Source: Deltaproteobacteria bacterium | GTDB taxonomy: Bacteria > Desulfobacterota > Desulfobacteria > Desulfobacterales > Desulfatibacillaceae | Direction: 5' to 3' | DNA length: 64,000 nt | Assembly (NCBI GenBank): GCA_016235345.1 | Contig: JACRLG010000024.1 | Location: 186,001 to 250,000, forward strand | Part shown: in pieces, positions 17,574-26,432 of the stretch | Numbering within the stretch: position 1 is the first letter of the stretch | Layout of the letters: each line of letters opens with the position of its first letter | Notes under the pieces: model-generated | Told to the model about the DNA's origin: nothing | What the model saw: only the letters and a program-made list of their open reading frames with translations | The model's database searches: none | Translations under genes and position numbers: made by a program

Positions 17574-18500
17574 ATGGCTGATCGCGTTTCAAGGCAGGCG
17601 CAAATTCGCGGAAATCTCAAAATCCGGGCAGCCCTTTACAGGGCTGTCCGGATTTTTTTTGAGCAGGAGGGTTTTTTGGAGGTGGAGGTGCCATGCCGGG
17701 TTCCGTGTCCGCTTCCCGAAGCCAACGTGGACGCGGTTGAAAGCGGGGAGTGGTTTCTCCAGGCCTCGCCGGAATCGTGCATGAAGCGTCTTCTTGCCGC
17801 CGGTTATCCCAGAATTTTCACCATCCACAGGGCCTTTCGGAAAGGCGAAAGGGGAGGCCGCCATTTGCCGGAATTTTCGCTTCTCGAATGGTACCGGGCC
17901 GAAGCCGGTTACACCGCGCTCATGGACGATTGCGAAAGGCTTGTTGCCTTTATTGCAAAAAGCCTTGGTGCGGAAAACAGCCTTGTTTACGGTGACTTTC
18001 GGGTTGATCTGAAACGCCCCTGGCCGCGCCTCTCGGTTTCGGACGCTTTTGCGCGTTACGCGCAAAAAAGCGCGGGGCAGGCGGTAACGGATGGCTCCTT
18101 CGATTACGACATGGCCTTTGCCGTGGAACCGGCCCTGGACCCGTCACGCCCGGTTTTCCTCTGCGATTACCCTAAGGAAAAGGCGTCCCTGGCACGGATA
18201 TCGACCAATAACACGCTTGTGGCCGAGCGCTTCGAGCTTTACGCGGCGGGCCTTGAAATCGCCAACGGCTTTTCAGAGTTGAACGACGCAGAAGAGCAGC
18301 GAAGGCGTTTTGCGGATGAGGAAAAGGATCGCAGGGCCGCCGGAAAGCCGCCTTATCCCGCCCCGGAAAAATTCCTGGAAGACCTTTCCCGTATGCCGCC
18401 CGCAGCGGGCATAGCCCTGGGCCTTGACCGGCTGGTGATGCTTTTTGCGGATGCCCGGGAGATAGATGAAGTGACGGCCTTTACTCCCGAAGAACTGTAA
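17574..18500 (+). CDS. epmA: EF-P--(R)-beta-lysine ligase
   Basis: 308 residues related to the catalytic domain of class II lysyl-tRNA synthetase, without the tRNA anticodon domain. It attaches (R)-beta-lysine to EF-P. Motif 2 is visible (FRKGERGGRHLPEFSLLEWY) and motif 3 is GIALGLDRLVMLF. It lies 4 bp from efp, so the pair is translationally coupled. The aminomutase EpmB that makes beta-lysine is not in the window. Confidence 0.92.
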   Translation: MADRVSRQAQIRGNLKIRAALYRAVRIFFEQEGFLEVEVPCRVPCPLPEANVDAVESGEWFLQASPESCMKRLLAAGYPRIFTIHRAFRKGERGGRHLPEFSLLEWYRAEAGYTALMDDCERLVAFIAKSLGAENSLVYGDFRVDLKRPWPRLSVSDAFARYAQKSAGQAVTDGSFDYDMAFAVEPALDPSRPVFLCDYPKEKASLARISTNNTLVAERFELYAAGLEIANGFSELNDAEEQRRRFADEEKDRRAAGKPPYPAPEKFLEDLSRMPPAAGIALGLDRLVMLFADAREIDEVTAFTPEEL

Positions 18501-18506
18501 GATTGC

Positions 18507-21224
18507 TTAAAGTTTTTTGGAAAGGGTGGGGGCGGGGGAGGCCGTCGGAACCGGGCGCGCCACCGGCGTGATTCCCGCCGGAGCCGGGCTTGCCGTAAGC
18601 GGCTTGGCCGCTGCCTTCGCTTTAGCGGTTTCCCCAGCTGCGCGGGCCGATTTGTCGAGCCTCGCCTTTTCGGTCTCCCGCCTTTCCAGCTTGGCTTCCA
18701 GGGCCTCCAGGGCCTTTTCCACGGAAACGTCCATCACCGCCGTATCGCCCTGGCTCACTATCACCCGCTTGAGTTCGGGAAAGCGGCTGGCGGTCCTGGC
18801 CCTCAGGTACACCGGTTGAACGTAGAGCATCTTTTTCGCTATGGGCAGAACTATCATCCGGCCCCGCTTGACCTCGCTTCCGGCCTGGTTCCACAGGGTG
18901 AATTCCTTGGAGATGTCAGTATCCTGGTCGATTACCGTGTTGACCTGGCTCGGTCCGTAGACCTGCTCGCCTGCCGGGAAGTCGTATACCATGACGTCCC
19001 CCAGTTTTTCGCCGTCGCAGCGCCCCACCGCCAGGGCCGCGAGGTTGTCCCGGTTGATGGGGCTCAAGGGGAGCACCAGCAAAAATTCCTGCCGGCCCGG
19101 CTTGATGAGGTCCACGGTAATATAATAGGGGGCCATGGAAACCGCCTTTTTTCCCTCGTAGGACTTGGCGAACTGCATCAACTCCCTTTGCTGGAAGAAG
19201 ACCACCGGGTCCTTCTGGTGATATTTCAGGTACTTTTCCATCTGTATGACGAAAAGGTCCTTGGGATAGCGAAGATGTTCCCGGATGTCCCTGGGGATGT
19301 CGGCGGTTTTTCCCGAGAAAAGGCCGGGATAGATGGCGTCGTAAGCCTTGGCTATGGGGTCCTTGGGGTCGGTGATGTAAAATTTCACGGTTCCGTCAAA
19401 GGCGTCTATGGTCGCCCTTACCGAGGCCCTTATGTAGTTGAAGCTGCCGTCCAAAACAGGCGAGCTGCCGGGATAATGGCTGCTGGTGGTGAAGCAGTCC
19501 ACCACCCAGTATAACCTGTCCTTCGCCACCACCAGGTAGGGGTCGGAGTCCTGTTTCAGGAAGGGGGCGATCTCCTTCACGCATTCCACGATGTTGCGCC
19601 TGAAAAGGATGCGGCTTTCGTCGTTGGTCTGGAATGTGGTGAATATCTTGCTGTCCTTGAAATACACTGCGAAGAGGAACTTACGCCAGATGTTCCCCAT
19701 TGGGACGCCGCCCTTCCCGGTATAGTCGCTCTTGCCGCTTATAACGTCGGTTTCCCTCACGTCGTTGGGAACCAGTATGTACGGGTACTTGTCCGTCCCG
19801 TAGTAGAGGTCCGATTCCCCGGGCGCGAGGCCGAAGGGAGAAATGGGCGGGACATCCTTCAAGGCCCAGGAAATGCCCTGGTCTCCGCTCTGGACCGCAG
19901 GGGTCATCACCGCGCCCTGGCCGTGGGTGTAGGTCATGTGCTCATTCTGCCAGTTGCGGGCGATGGCCGGCATCTTGGAAAGGTTCACCTCGCGTGCGGC
20001 AAGGTACACCTGCTGGTAGTTGCCTCCCAGGTTGTAGCGGTCGACGTCGACGTCTGCGAAATTGTAGTAGGTGCGCAGGCCCTGAAGCTGAAAATAGACC
20101 TCTTTCAGAAATTCCTGGTCCCAGACCGGTATGTTCTGGATATTCATCTGGAAGCTCTGGTCCGTGGCCAGGCGGTAGCCCTTGTCAAGCGGGTAGGAGC
20201 GGTTGACCGCGTAATCCAGGCCGTAGCCCTCAAGGGTGGCCTGGATGCTGTTCTTGATGTAGGGCTTCTCCCTTTCTATCTCGTTGGGCTTCACCACGTA
20301 CTTGTCGATGATGTCAGGCAGGAAGGTGGTGTTGACCAAAAGGAGGCAGACGGCGAAAAGGGTCGTGGAAATTGAAAGCAGCACGTAGCCCTTTTTCGTG
20401 TGGATCAGTACAATAAGGCTTAGGGCCGTTGCCAGGAGCAGAAAAATGGCTCCGATGGTAAGATACAGGATTATATTGATTTCCGTGTATCCTGGTCCAT
20501 AGAACAGTGGCTCGTGGGCATTGGAGTAAACGAGGCTGTGAGCCTTGAGCACGAATCCCCAGGCCTGGATGACGAAAAGCGCCAGCACCAGTATCGAAAG
20601 ATGGGCCTTGGCCGCCCTTGGAAAAGGCTGGCCCTTCTGGGCGAAAACCCCCTTCTGTATCCAGTACAACGACGCTAGGGCCGCAAGCACTGTGAGCGCC
20701 GCGATTAGAAGCCTGGTCTGAATGAGGGTGTATATCGGATAATTGAAAAGAAAATAGGTCACTTCCTTTGCGAATACAACGTCCTTGAGGTCCGAGTTCG
20801 AACCGGCCAGGAAAAGCAGGGTTTCCTCCCACCTGTTGTAGAGAGGCACGGCGATGAGCACGGCAAGTATCAGGGAAAGGGGGGCGAGTACCTTCATAGA
20901 CCCGCTCAAAAAGACCCTGGAAAGGCCCTGTTGGATTTTTTCCTGCTTTGGGTCGGCCTTGGCGGCCCCCCCCGTGCTTCCGAGGAATCTGGCTGCGAAC
21001 CAGAAATTGAGAAAGAAAACGAGAAAGAAGAAGGTTGTGGCCGCGAAAAAGACGACGTAGCGATACATTTCCCGGAGCCAGAAGTAGCCTGAAAAGCCCA
21101 GGGAATCGAACCACCAGTAATCAACGATGAAGTTGACGAAAATGAGGTTGGATATGAGATAAAGCGCCCCCAGGACCAAAAGAGCCAGGGCGGCCATCAA
21201 GGCCCGGCGTTTCCATCGTGACAT
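18507..21224 (-). CDS. UPF0182 (COG1615) family membrane protein
   Basis: 905 residues. About seven N-terminal hydrophobic segments (to about residue 310) precede a large extracytoplasmic domain (about 330-830) and a low-complexity Ala/Lys/Pro tail (AKAAAKPLTASPAPAG). The WWFDSLGFSGYFW motif near residue 36 is typical of UPF0182. Function is not established for the family. GGAG lies 8 nt before ATG 21224. It converges on epmA with a 6-bp gap and is monocistronic. Confidence 0.88.
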   Translation of the reverse strand: MSRWKRRALMAALALLVLGALYLISNLIFVNFIVDYWWFDSLGFSGYFWLREMYRYVVFFAATTFFFLVFFLNFWFAARFLGSTGGAAKADPKQEKIQQGLSRVFLSGSMKVLAPLSLILAVLIAVPLYNRWEETLLFLAGSNSDLKDVVFAKEVTYFLFNYPIYTLIQTRLLIAALTVLAALASLYWIQKGVFAQKGQPFPRAAKAHLSILVLALFVIQAWGFVLKAHSLVYSNAHEPLFYGPGYTEINIILYLTIGAIFLLLATALSLIVLIHTKKGYVLLSISTTLFAVCLLLVNTTFLPDIIDKYVVKPNEIEREKPYIKNSIQATLEGYGLDYAVNRSYPLDKGYRLATDQSFQMNIQNIPVWDQEFLKEVYFQLQGLRTYYNFADVDVDRYNLGGNYQQVYLAAREVNLSKMPAIARNWQNEHMTYTHGQGAVMTPAVQSGDQGISWALKDVPPISPFGLAPGESDLYYGTDKYPYILVPNDVRETDVISGKSDYTGKGGVPMGNIWRKFLFAVYFKDSKIFTTFQTNDESRILFRRNIVECVKEIAPFLKQDSDPYLVVAKDRLYWVVDCFTTSSHYPGSSPVLDGSFNYIRASVRATIDAFDGTVKFYITDPKDPIAKAYDAIYPGLFSGKTADIPRDIREHLRYPKDLFVIQMEKYLKYHQKDPVVFFQQRELMQFAKSYEGKKAVSMAPYYITVDLIKPGRQEFLLVLPLSPINRDNLAALAVGRCDGEKLGDVMVYDFPAGEQVYGPSQVNTVIDQDTDISKEFTLWNQAGSEVKRGRMIVLPIAKKMLYVQPVYLRARTASRFPELKRVIVSQGDTAVMDVSVEKALEALEAKLERRETEKARLDKSARAAGETAKAKAAAKPLTASPAPAGITPVARPVPTASPAPTLSKKL

Positions 21225-21382
21225 TTCAATGTCTCCGTTTCACTGGCGAATATCTGTGCAATCGGGATTTCGATATGGAAAATGATGGTTCTTCTGAAAG
21301 TCTCCCCCGGAAGAGGACGATATGCTTTTTCATAACCAACATGCGAGAAAACATCAATGGAATATTGACGGCAACGCACAGG

Positions 21383-23797
21383 TCAGCCGTGAGGCTGCTC
21401 TTGCTGGACGCCTGTCGCCGCCGGGAACCGGATCAGGAAACGGGTGCCCTTGTCCGTGGTGGTTTCAACCGAGCCCGAAAGCTGGTTCTTGACCAGGCCC
21501 TCCACCAGCACTATGCCCAGGGATTTTGACGTTGACGGGTCGTAGTCGTCAGGTATTCCCGGCCCGTCGTCCTCTATGATCATCTCCAGCACCTTTCCGG
21601 CCACTATCCTGGCGGAAAAATTTATGGAGCCCGGCCCGCCGTTGGGAAAGGCGTGTTTGAGCGAGTTGGTTAGAATCTCGTTTATGATCATGCCGCATGG
21701 CACGGCCTGATCGACGGCAAGGGTGATTCCGTCGGCCTCGATGGAAAGGGCTATCTTTTTTTCGTGGGCTCCGTAGGCGTCGAAAAGGCTTCGCGCAAGA
21801 ATGGTGACGTACTGGCCGAGGCTTATCTGGGCCAGGTTTTCGGCCTTGTAGAGGGTCTCGTGGACCAGGGCCATGGCCTTGATGCGGTTCTGGCAGTCCC
21901 TGAAGGCCCGGTTGACGTTTTCGTCCGAGAGCTTGGCGGCCTGGAGGGTCAGCAGGGCGGATATGACCTGCATGTTGTTCTTTACCCTGTGGTGCACCTC
22001 CTTTAAGAGCATTTCCTTTTCGTGCAGGGCCACCAGAAGTTTCTGCTCGGCGGCCTTTATGTCGGAAACGTCCATCATGCATTCCAGGGCGCCCCACACC
22101 ACCCCGGCGTCGTCCCTTATGGGATGGGTGAAGACCTTGAAGGTGGCCCCCCTTGTTTCTATCTCGTCGGCGGCCATTATCCTGGTGACGAGCCTCTGGG
22201 TGGAGAGGGCCGCAGGCATGGTGCAGACCGGGCAGGGCGATTTACGGTTGTGGTAGACCTTGTAGCATTTTTTGCCGATGGCCGCCTCGCGGTTGGGAAG
22301 CCTGTGAAGCTCGATGAGCCTGTCGGAGATGTCCAGCACCGTGAAGTCCTTGTCCACCACATGGACTCCGCCCGGAAAGGTGTTGAACACGGCCCGGAGC
22401 TTCTGGAGAGCGGTGCGCAGGTTCTTTTCGGCCTCCACCTCGCGGGTTATGTCAACGCCTATTCCGCCAACCATCCTGGGCTTTCCCTCGCGCACGATGG
22501 GAAACTTGAAGGTGCGGTAGACCCTTTCCACGCCGTCCTTGTCGGGAATTGAACCCACGGTCTCAAGGGTCTCGCCTGCAAGGGCGCGGGCGTCCTCCTC
22601 CACGAAGCGGTCAGCAGTCTTCTTGTCGAAGAGCTTGTGCATGGATCCGCCCACCCATTTCTTGCGGCCAAGGCGTTCGGACATGTGGCGGTTGGCGTAG
22701 ATGAACTGGCCTGTCTCATCCTTCATGAAGGCAAGGCCCGGCAGAAGGTCCATGAAAGTGGCGAAGCGCTCCTCGCTCTCGGCCAGGGAAGCCTCGGCCT
22801 CAAGACGGGCTATCACGCCGCCCATGCGGGCGGCTATGCCCTCAATGGCCCTTCGGGCGCTTTCGGGAATGCGGTCCTGGGAGTGGGAGCCCAAGTTGAT
22901 GGCCGCAACTATGCCGCCCTCGTATTCCACGGGAATGACGGCCATTGCCCGGAGCCCGCCCCATTCCGGGGTTTCCGGCCCGGTCATGTCCTCGTGAAGC
23001 CCGTAAACGGGGAGGCCCCTGGCCACTATGCGGGCCTGGGGGGAGTCTGCGTCAAAGTGCTTGACCCTGGAGACGAACTGCCGGGGAAGCCCGGCGTGGG
23101 TGACGAGGTTGAGATCGCCCGTGATGGCGTCCACCACGTAAACCCCTCCGCAGTCTATGCCGTGAACCTTGAAGCTCGCCTTCAGAACATGGTCGGCGGC
23201 CTGCCTTAGGTCCCTGGCCTCGGAAAGGTCCAGGCCAAGGTCTCGCTGGATGCCCAGCATGTTCTCGGCGCGTTTTCTTTCGGTCAGGTCCCTGGTGATG
23301 GAAAGCAGGCAGGGCTCGCCGTGGATGTCTATGGGCCAAGCCGAGATGAGCCCGTGGACCACCTCGCCGTCCCTTGTGCGGAAGCGCGACTCCAGGGCTA
23401 TCACCTGGCCTTTTTCGGCCAGCTGGCTCATGAAGTTCTTCCTGTCCTTGGGGGTCACCCAGGTTTTCAGGTCATCGGCGGTCTTGCCCACGGCCTGGGC
23501 TGGCTCGTACTGGAGCAGGCTGGTGAATCCGGGGTTAACGTCCAGAAGGATTCCGTCCTTGCGTCGGATGAGGGCCACCGCGTCCGGGTTTTCCAGAAAC
23601 GCGGCCCGGAACATTTCCTCGGTTTCCCATATGAGCCCTGCCGCGAACCTTCTCCCCAAAAGCTGGCCTTCAAGGTACTGGACCCTCTGCTCCAGCTCCT
23701 CGTAGGTGAGCTTGGACTCCGGCCTGGAATCGCCCGATATTCCAAGGCGGTTTCGGAGGCTTGCGAAAAGTTCGTTTCTGGATTTGGGTATTTTCAT
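21383..23797 (-). CDS. PAS/GAF sensor histidine kinase, HisKA_2 type
   Basis: 804 residues, no membrane span. Order: PAS (about 60-175), GAF (about 185-330), PAS (about 335-455), PAS (about 460-590) with a Cys pair region (KKCYKVYHN; CPVCTMP), HisKA_2 with the phospho-acceptor in LLKEVHHRVKNNMQV (about 597), and an HATPase with N-box-like ILTNSLKHAF and G1 EDDGPGIP. HisKA_2 kinases usually signal to stand-alone receivers, and one lies upstream on the same strand (24143-24586). The start at ATG 23797 has no clear ribosome site. Confidence 0.88.
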   Translation of the reverse strand: MKIPKSRNELFASLRNRLGISGDSRPESKLTYEELEQRVQYLEGQLLGRRFAAGLIWETEEMFRAAFLENPDAVALIRRKDGILLDVNPGFTSLLQYEPAQAVGKTADDLKTWVTPKDRKNFMSQLAEKGQVIALESRFRTRDGEVVHGLISAWPIDIHGEPCLLSITRDLTERKRAENMLGIQRDLGLDLSEARDLRQAADHVLKASFKVHGIDCGGVYVVDAITGDLNLVTHAGLPRQFVSRVKHFDADSPQARIVARGLPVYGLHEDMTGPETPEWGGLRAMAVIPVEYEGGIVAAINLGSHSQDRIPESARRAIEGIAARMGGVIARLEAEASLAESEERFATFMDLLPGLAFMKDETGQFIYANRHMSERLGRKKWVGGSMHKLFDKKTADRFVEEDARALAGETLETVGSIPDKDGVERVYRTFKFPIVREGKPRMVGGIGVDITREVEAEKNLRTALQKLRAVFNTFPGGVHVVDKDFTVLDISDRLIELHRLPNREAAIGKKCYKVYHNRKSPCPVCTMPAALSTQRLVTRIMAADEIETRGATFKVFTHPIRDDAGVVWGALECMMDVSDIKAAEQKLLVALHEKEMLLKEVHHRVKNNMQVISALLTLQAAKLSDENVNRAFRDCQNRIKAMALVHETLYKAENLAQISLGQYVTILARSLFDAYGAHEKKIALSIEADGITLAVDQAVPCGMIINEILTNSLKHAFPNGGPGSINFSARIVAGKVLEMIIEDDGPGIPDDYDPSTSKSLGIVLVEGLVKNQLSGSVETTTDKGTRFLIRFPAATGVQQEQPHG

Positions 23798-24142
23798 GTG
23801 GGCGATTTTGTTTGGCCGAAAAAGTTGGGCGGCAGGCAGAACCTTCAGGCCTCACCAGGTCCACGGGCTTTGCCTGCGCGCCCCTTGGGCCGTGCAAAAC
23901 CCTCCTTACCAGCCTGTTGAAAACTCAAATTACACAGAGGTAAATGCAGAACCACCCAACCGAAGGTTTGCAATCGCCCCCTGTTTTTTTAGATTACACT
24001 GATTGGACTTGGTGATACGACAGGCTGATGAAAAACGATGAGCCGCAAGGCGTGCGAAAAGCCAATGAGTCAAGCGTACTTTTCGTACGTGACGGAATTG
24101 GCTTTGAAGCACAAACAGCGGATCGCGTTTTTCGACAGCCTG
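23798..24142. other. Spacer between receiver and kinase genes
   Basis: A 345-bp gap inside what looks like a two-gene signalling operon. It is largely hairpin element B (24020-24143). The remainder includes an AT-rich stretch (23925-24005) with no recognisable gene. Confidence 0.6.
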
Positions 24143-24143
24143 T
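24020..24143 (-). repeat. Hairpin element copy B
   Basis: The arms are ACAGGCTG-TC-GAAAAACG and CGTTTTTC-AT-CAGCCTGT, complementary except at the 2-nt TC/AT position. The interior contains AAAGCCAAT...ATTGGCTTT and the inner hairpin CGTAC-GAAAA-GTACG. It overlaps the receiver gene's stop codon by one base and points the same way. Confidence 0.85.
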
Positions 24144-24586
24144 TACAGGAGGTCCGGGTCGAAGTCTCCTATGGCCGGGCTTCTTTTCCAGCTCCGCTTC
24201 GGGTCTTTTTCCGTCTTGTCCTTGTGAAGGGCCATTTCTATGCCGATATAGAGCTCCCTTTCGGTGAAGGGCTTCAAAAGGTAGCCGAAAGGCTCGGTCA
24301 GCTTGGCCCGCTCTATGGTCTCGTCGTCCGAATAGGCCGTAAGAAAGACTATGGGCACGCTGATCTTTTTTCTTATTTCCTCGGCGGCTTCGATTCCGTC
24401 GAGCTTGCCGGGCATCACTATGTCCATCAGTATGAGATCGGGCAGGTCCTTTTCAACAGCCTTCACCGCCGCCTCCCCGGAAGTGTGGTGGGACGTCACC
24501 GCGTAGTCCAGGGCCGCCAGCTGGGTCATGAGGCCCTGGGCCAGGATGAATTCGTCCTCCACTACCATTATGCGAGCCTTGGGCAT
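24143..24586 (-). CDS. Stand-alone receiver-domain response regulator
   Basis: 147 residues forming one receiver domain. The acid pocket is VVEDEF near the N-terminus, the phospho-acceptor Asp is in LILMDIVMPG, with Thr in FLTAYSDD and Lys in LLKPFTERE. There is no output domain; a short basic tail follows. It probably accepts phosphate from the HisKA_2 kinase encoded next on the same strand. GGAGG at 4 nt before ATG supports the start. The stop codon touches hairpin element B. Confidence 0.88.
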   Translation of the reverse strand: MPKARIMVVEDEFILAQGLMTQLAALDYAVTSHHTSGEAAVKAVEKDLPDLILMDIVMPGKLDGIEAAEEIRKKISVPIVFLTAYSDDETIERAKLTEPFGYLLKPFTERELYIGIEMALHKDKTEKDPKRSWKRSPAIGDFDPDLL

Positions 24587-24992
24587 GATCCCTCCTTCAA
24601 AAGGATGGTACAGGGCTGACGGATGGCTGAAACGCCTGTATCGGACCGGCTGGCCTGACCGGGATGGTGAGTTTTTCCGTCAGCACCCTTGAACTCCACA
24701 TCATATACAATCGGCCCTCAAAAGAAAAGCGCGATTTTTTTGTGGTCACGGGCCATGATGTGTGTATAAATGGGATTGAATGGTTTTTAGATTTTTTCAG
24801 GGCCCCGGAGAGCCGTATGGGGATATTGCGGCCCCGGTATTATGGATGAGCCAAAGACTTGCTTTTTAACCCCGCAAGGCTTTTTGAACTCGCTGTTTTC
24901 CGGTTTCATAACCAAAAGCCTTGCCTGGTAATTTTCCGAAAAGATTCGGGCTGATACGCTGTTCGGACTTTCCGGCGCGGAGGGATGGCACC
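24587..24992. other. Intergenic region between divergent genes
   Basis: A 406-bp spacer that should hold promoters for the receiver gene (minus) and the START-like gene (plus). CACATCA (24697) and TGATGTG (24756) form a widely spaced inverted repeat. No convincing promoter, RNA or coding frame was recognised. Confidence 0.5.
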
Positions 24993-25682
24993 TTGAAAAT
25001 TTCCACCTTGCTTTCCGGGATGATGACGGTTTCCGTTGCGGATTTCTCCCCGTCGGAGCCGGGCTGGAAGGAAGACGTAAAATCCGACGAATACAAGACC
25101 TTCTACCAGGATTCCGCCGGGGGCGAAACCCGCAAGGTTCTTCTTCTGGGTATTTTGAACGCGAGCCCGGAAGCCTGCTTCTCCCTGGTGACAGACTATG
25201 ATCGCTTCGGCGATTTCATGCCCTTTGTCCAATACACGAGGCTCCTGGATTCCGAAAGGGTGAACGACGACACGGTGAAGAACTGGGTCTTCTTTTACCT
25301 TAACCCCCCCATGGTGGCCAATCGCTTCTACACCATTGAGCTCGTTGACGAAAAGAACGTGGACGGACGCCTTGGGGTGTACCGGTCCCGCTGGAGCCTG
25401 GACACGAGCGGACGCAGGAAGACCCCGGACGACCGGGACATTAAGCCCAAGATTAGGGGCGGCTTTAAAAAGCCGGTGGAAACTCCCCTAAACGACGGGT
25501 TCTGGCTCTTCGAACCCCTGGAGGGCGGCAGAAAGACCAAGGTGACCTACTGGGTATGGACCAACCCCGGCGGGAGCATCCCCCCCGGCATCGCCGACAA
25601 GGCCAACGCGATAGCCCTCCCCAAGCTGTGGACTGCCTTTGTGGAAAGGCTGAAGGAGCGCCAGAGGGGCAAGGCAAGGTGA
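24993..25682 (+). CDS. START/SRPBCC-like protein, paralog 1
   Basis: About 229 residues. TTG 24993 is chosen because GGAGGG lies 8 nt upstream. A short hydrophobic N-terminus (KISTLLSGMMTVSVA) may be a weak signal peptide. The body matches START-type lipid/hydrophobic-ligand domains (CFSLVTDYDRFGDFMPFVQY; WFFEP-like segment GFWLFEPLEGG) and ends with NPGGSIPPGIADKANAIALP. It is paralogous to the next gene. The ligand is unknown. Confidence 0.75.
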   Translation: MKISTLLSGMMTVSVADFSPSEPGWKEDVKSDEYKTFYQDSAGGETRKVLLLGILNASPEACFSLVTDYDRFGDFMPFVQYTRLLDSERVNDDTVKNWVFFYLNPPMVANRFYTIELVDEKNVDGRLGVYRSRWSLDTSGRRKTPDDRDIKPKIRGGFKKPVETPLNDGFWLFEPLEGGRKTKVTYWVWTNPGGSIPPGIADKANAIALPKLWTAFVERLKERQRGKAR

Positions 25683-25740
25683 TGAAAGCGGTTTTCCGGG
25701 AATGCGTCCGCATCGGATCGGGAAAAAAGGAGTCTTTCAC

Positions 25741-26430
25741 TTGCGGTTGAAAATTTTTGCGGCTGTGGCGGTTTCCTGCTGCCTGGCGGCGTCAGCCTTG
25801 GCGGCTTCCGCGCGGGACGACCTTGCGCCCGCCGATTCCGGCTGGACGGAAAAGACCGGCGGCAGGGACTACAGGACCTACCTTCGGTACGTGAAGGGGG
25901 CAGACACCGCAGAGGTGCTCATGGTGGGCAGGGTTTCGAAATCCCCCAGGGAATGCCTCGCGGTGGCGACATCCTACGCGGCCTTCCCGGAATTCATGCC
26001 CTACATAAAATTCACGCGTCTTCTGTCCTCGGAAAAAGCCTCGGCCACAAAGACCATAAACACGGTGTTTTTTTACGTGGAAGCCCCCCTTGTAAGCCCC
26101 CGTTTTTACACCCTGCGCCTGACGGACGAAATAGGCCCCACCGTGTGCCAGAGCGCCTGGGACCTGGAAAAGGGAGCAAAGCGCAAAACCCCCGCCGATC
26201 CGGCCTTTGCCGGGAAAATCCCGGACCCCTCAAGCGCTGTGGAAACGCCCCTCAACAGGGGACACTGGCGCTTCACCGCCCTGCCCGGTGGAGCCGGAAC
26301 CAGGGTGGATTACTACGTGTACACCAACCCCGGCGGAAAGATACCTCCCTTTATCGTCAACAAGACCAACGCCATCGCCATGCCCTTATTGTGGAAGGCC
26401 TTCACGGAAAGGCTTTCCGGGAGGAAATGA
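25741..26430 (+). CDS. START/SRPBCC-like secreted protein, paralog 2
   Basis: About 229 residues. TTG 25741 has AAGGAG at an 8-nt gap and gives a clean signal peptide (LRLKIFAAVAVSCCLAASALA), so the protein is probably periplasmic. The START-like body shares with paralog 1 the segments FPEFMPYIKFTRLL and NPGGKIPPFIVNKTNAIAMP. The stop overlaps the ATG at 26427 of the following gene region, so co-translation with the dehydratase subunit is likely. Confidence 0.78.
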   Translation: MRLKIFAAVAVSCCLAASALAASARDDLAPADSGWTEKTGGRDYRTYLRYVKGADTAEVLMVGRVSKSPRECLAVATSYAAFPEFMPYIKFTRLLSSEKASATKTINTVFFYVEAPLVSPRFYTLRLTDEIGPTVCQSAWDLEKGAKRKTPADPAFAGKIPDPSSAVETPLNRGHWRFTALPGGAGTRVDYYVYTNPGGKIPPFIVNKTNAIAMPLLWKAFTERLSGRK

Positions 26431-26432
26431 CA

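Noticed and set aside
25953-26432. N-terminal extension of the dehydratase-like protein
   Set aside because: It overlaps the START-like gene in another frame, and a good ribosome site lies at 26420 before GTG 26433.
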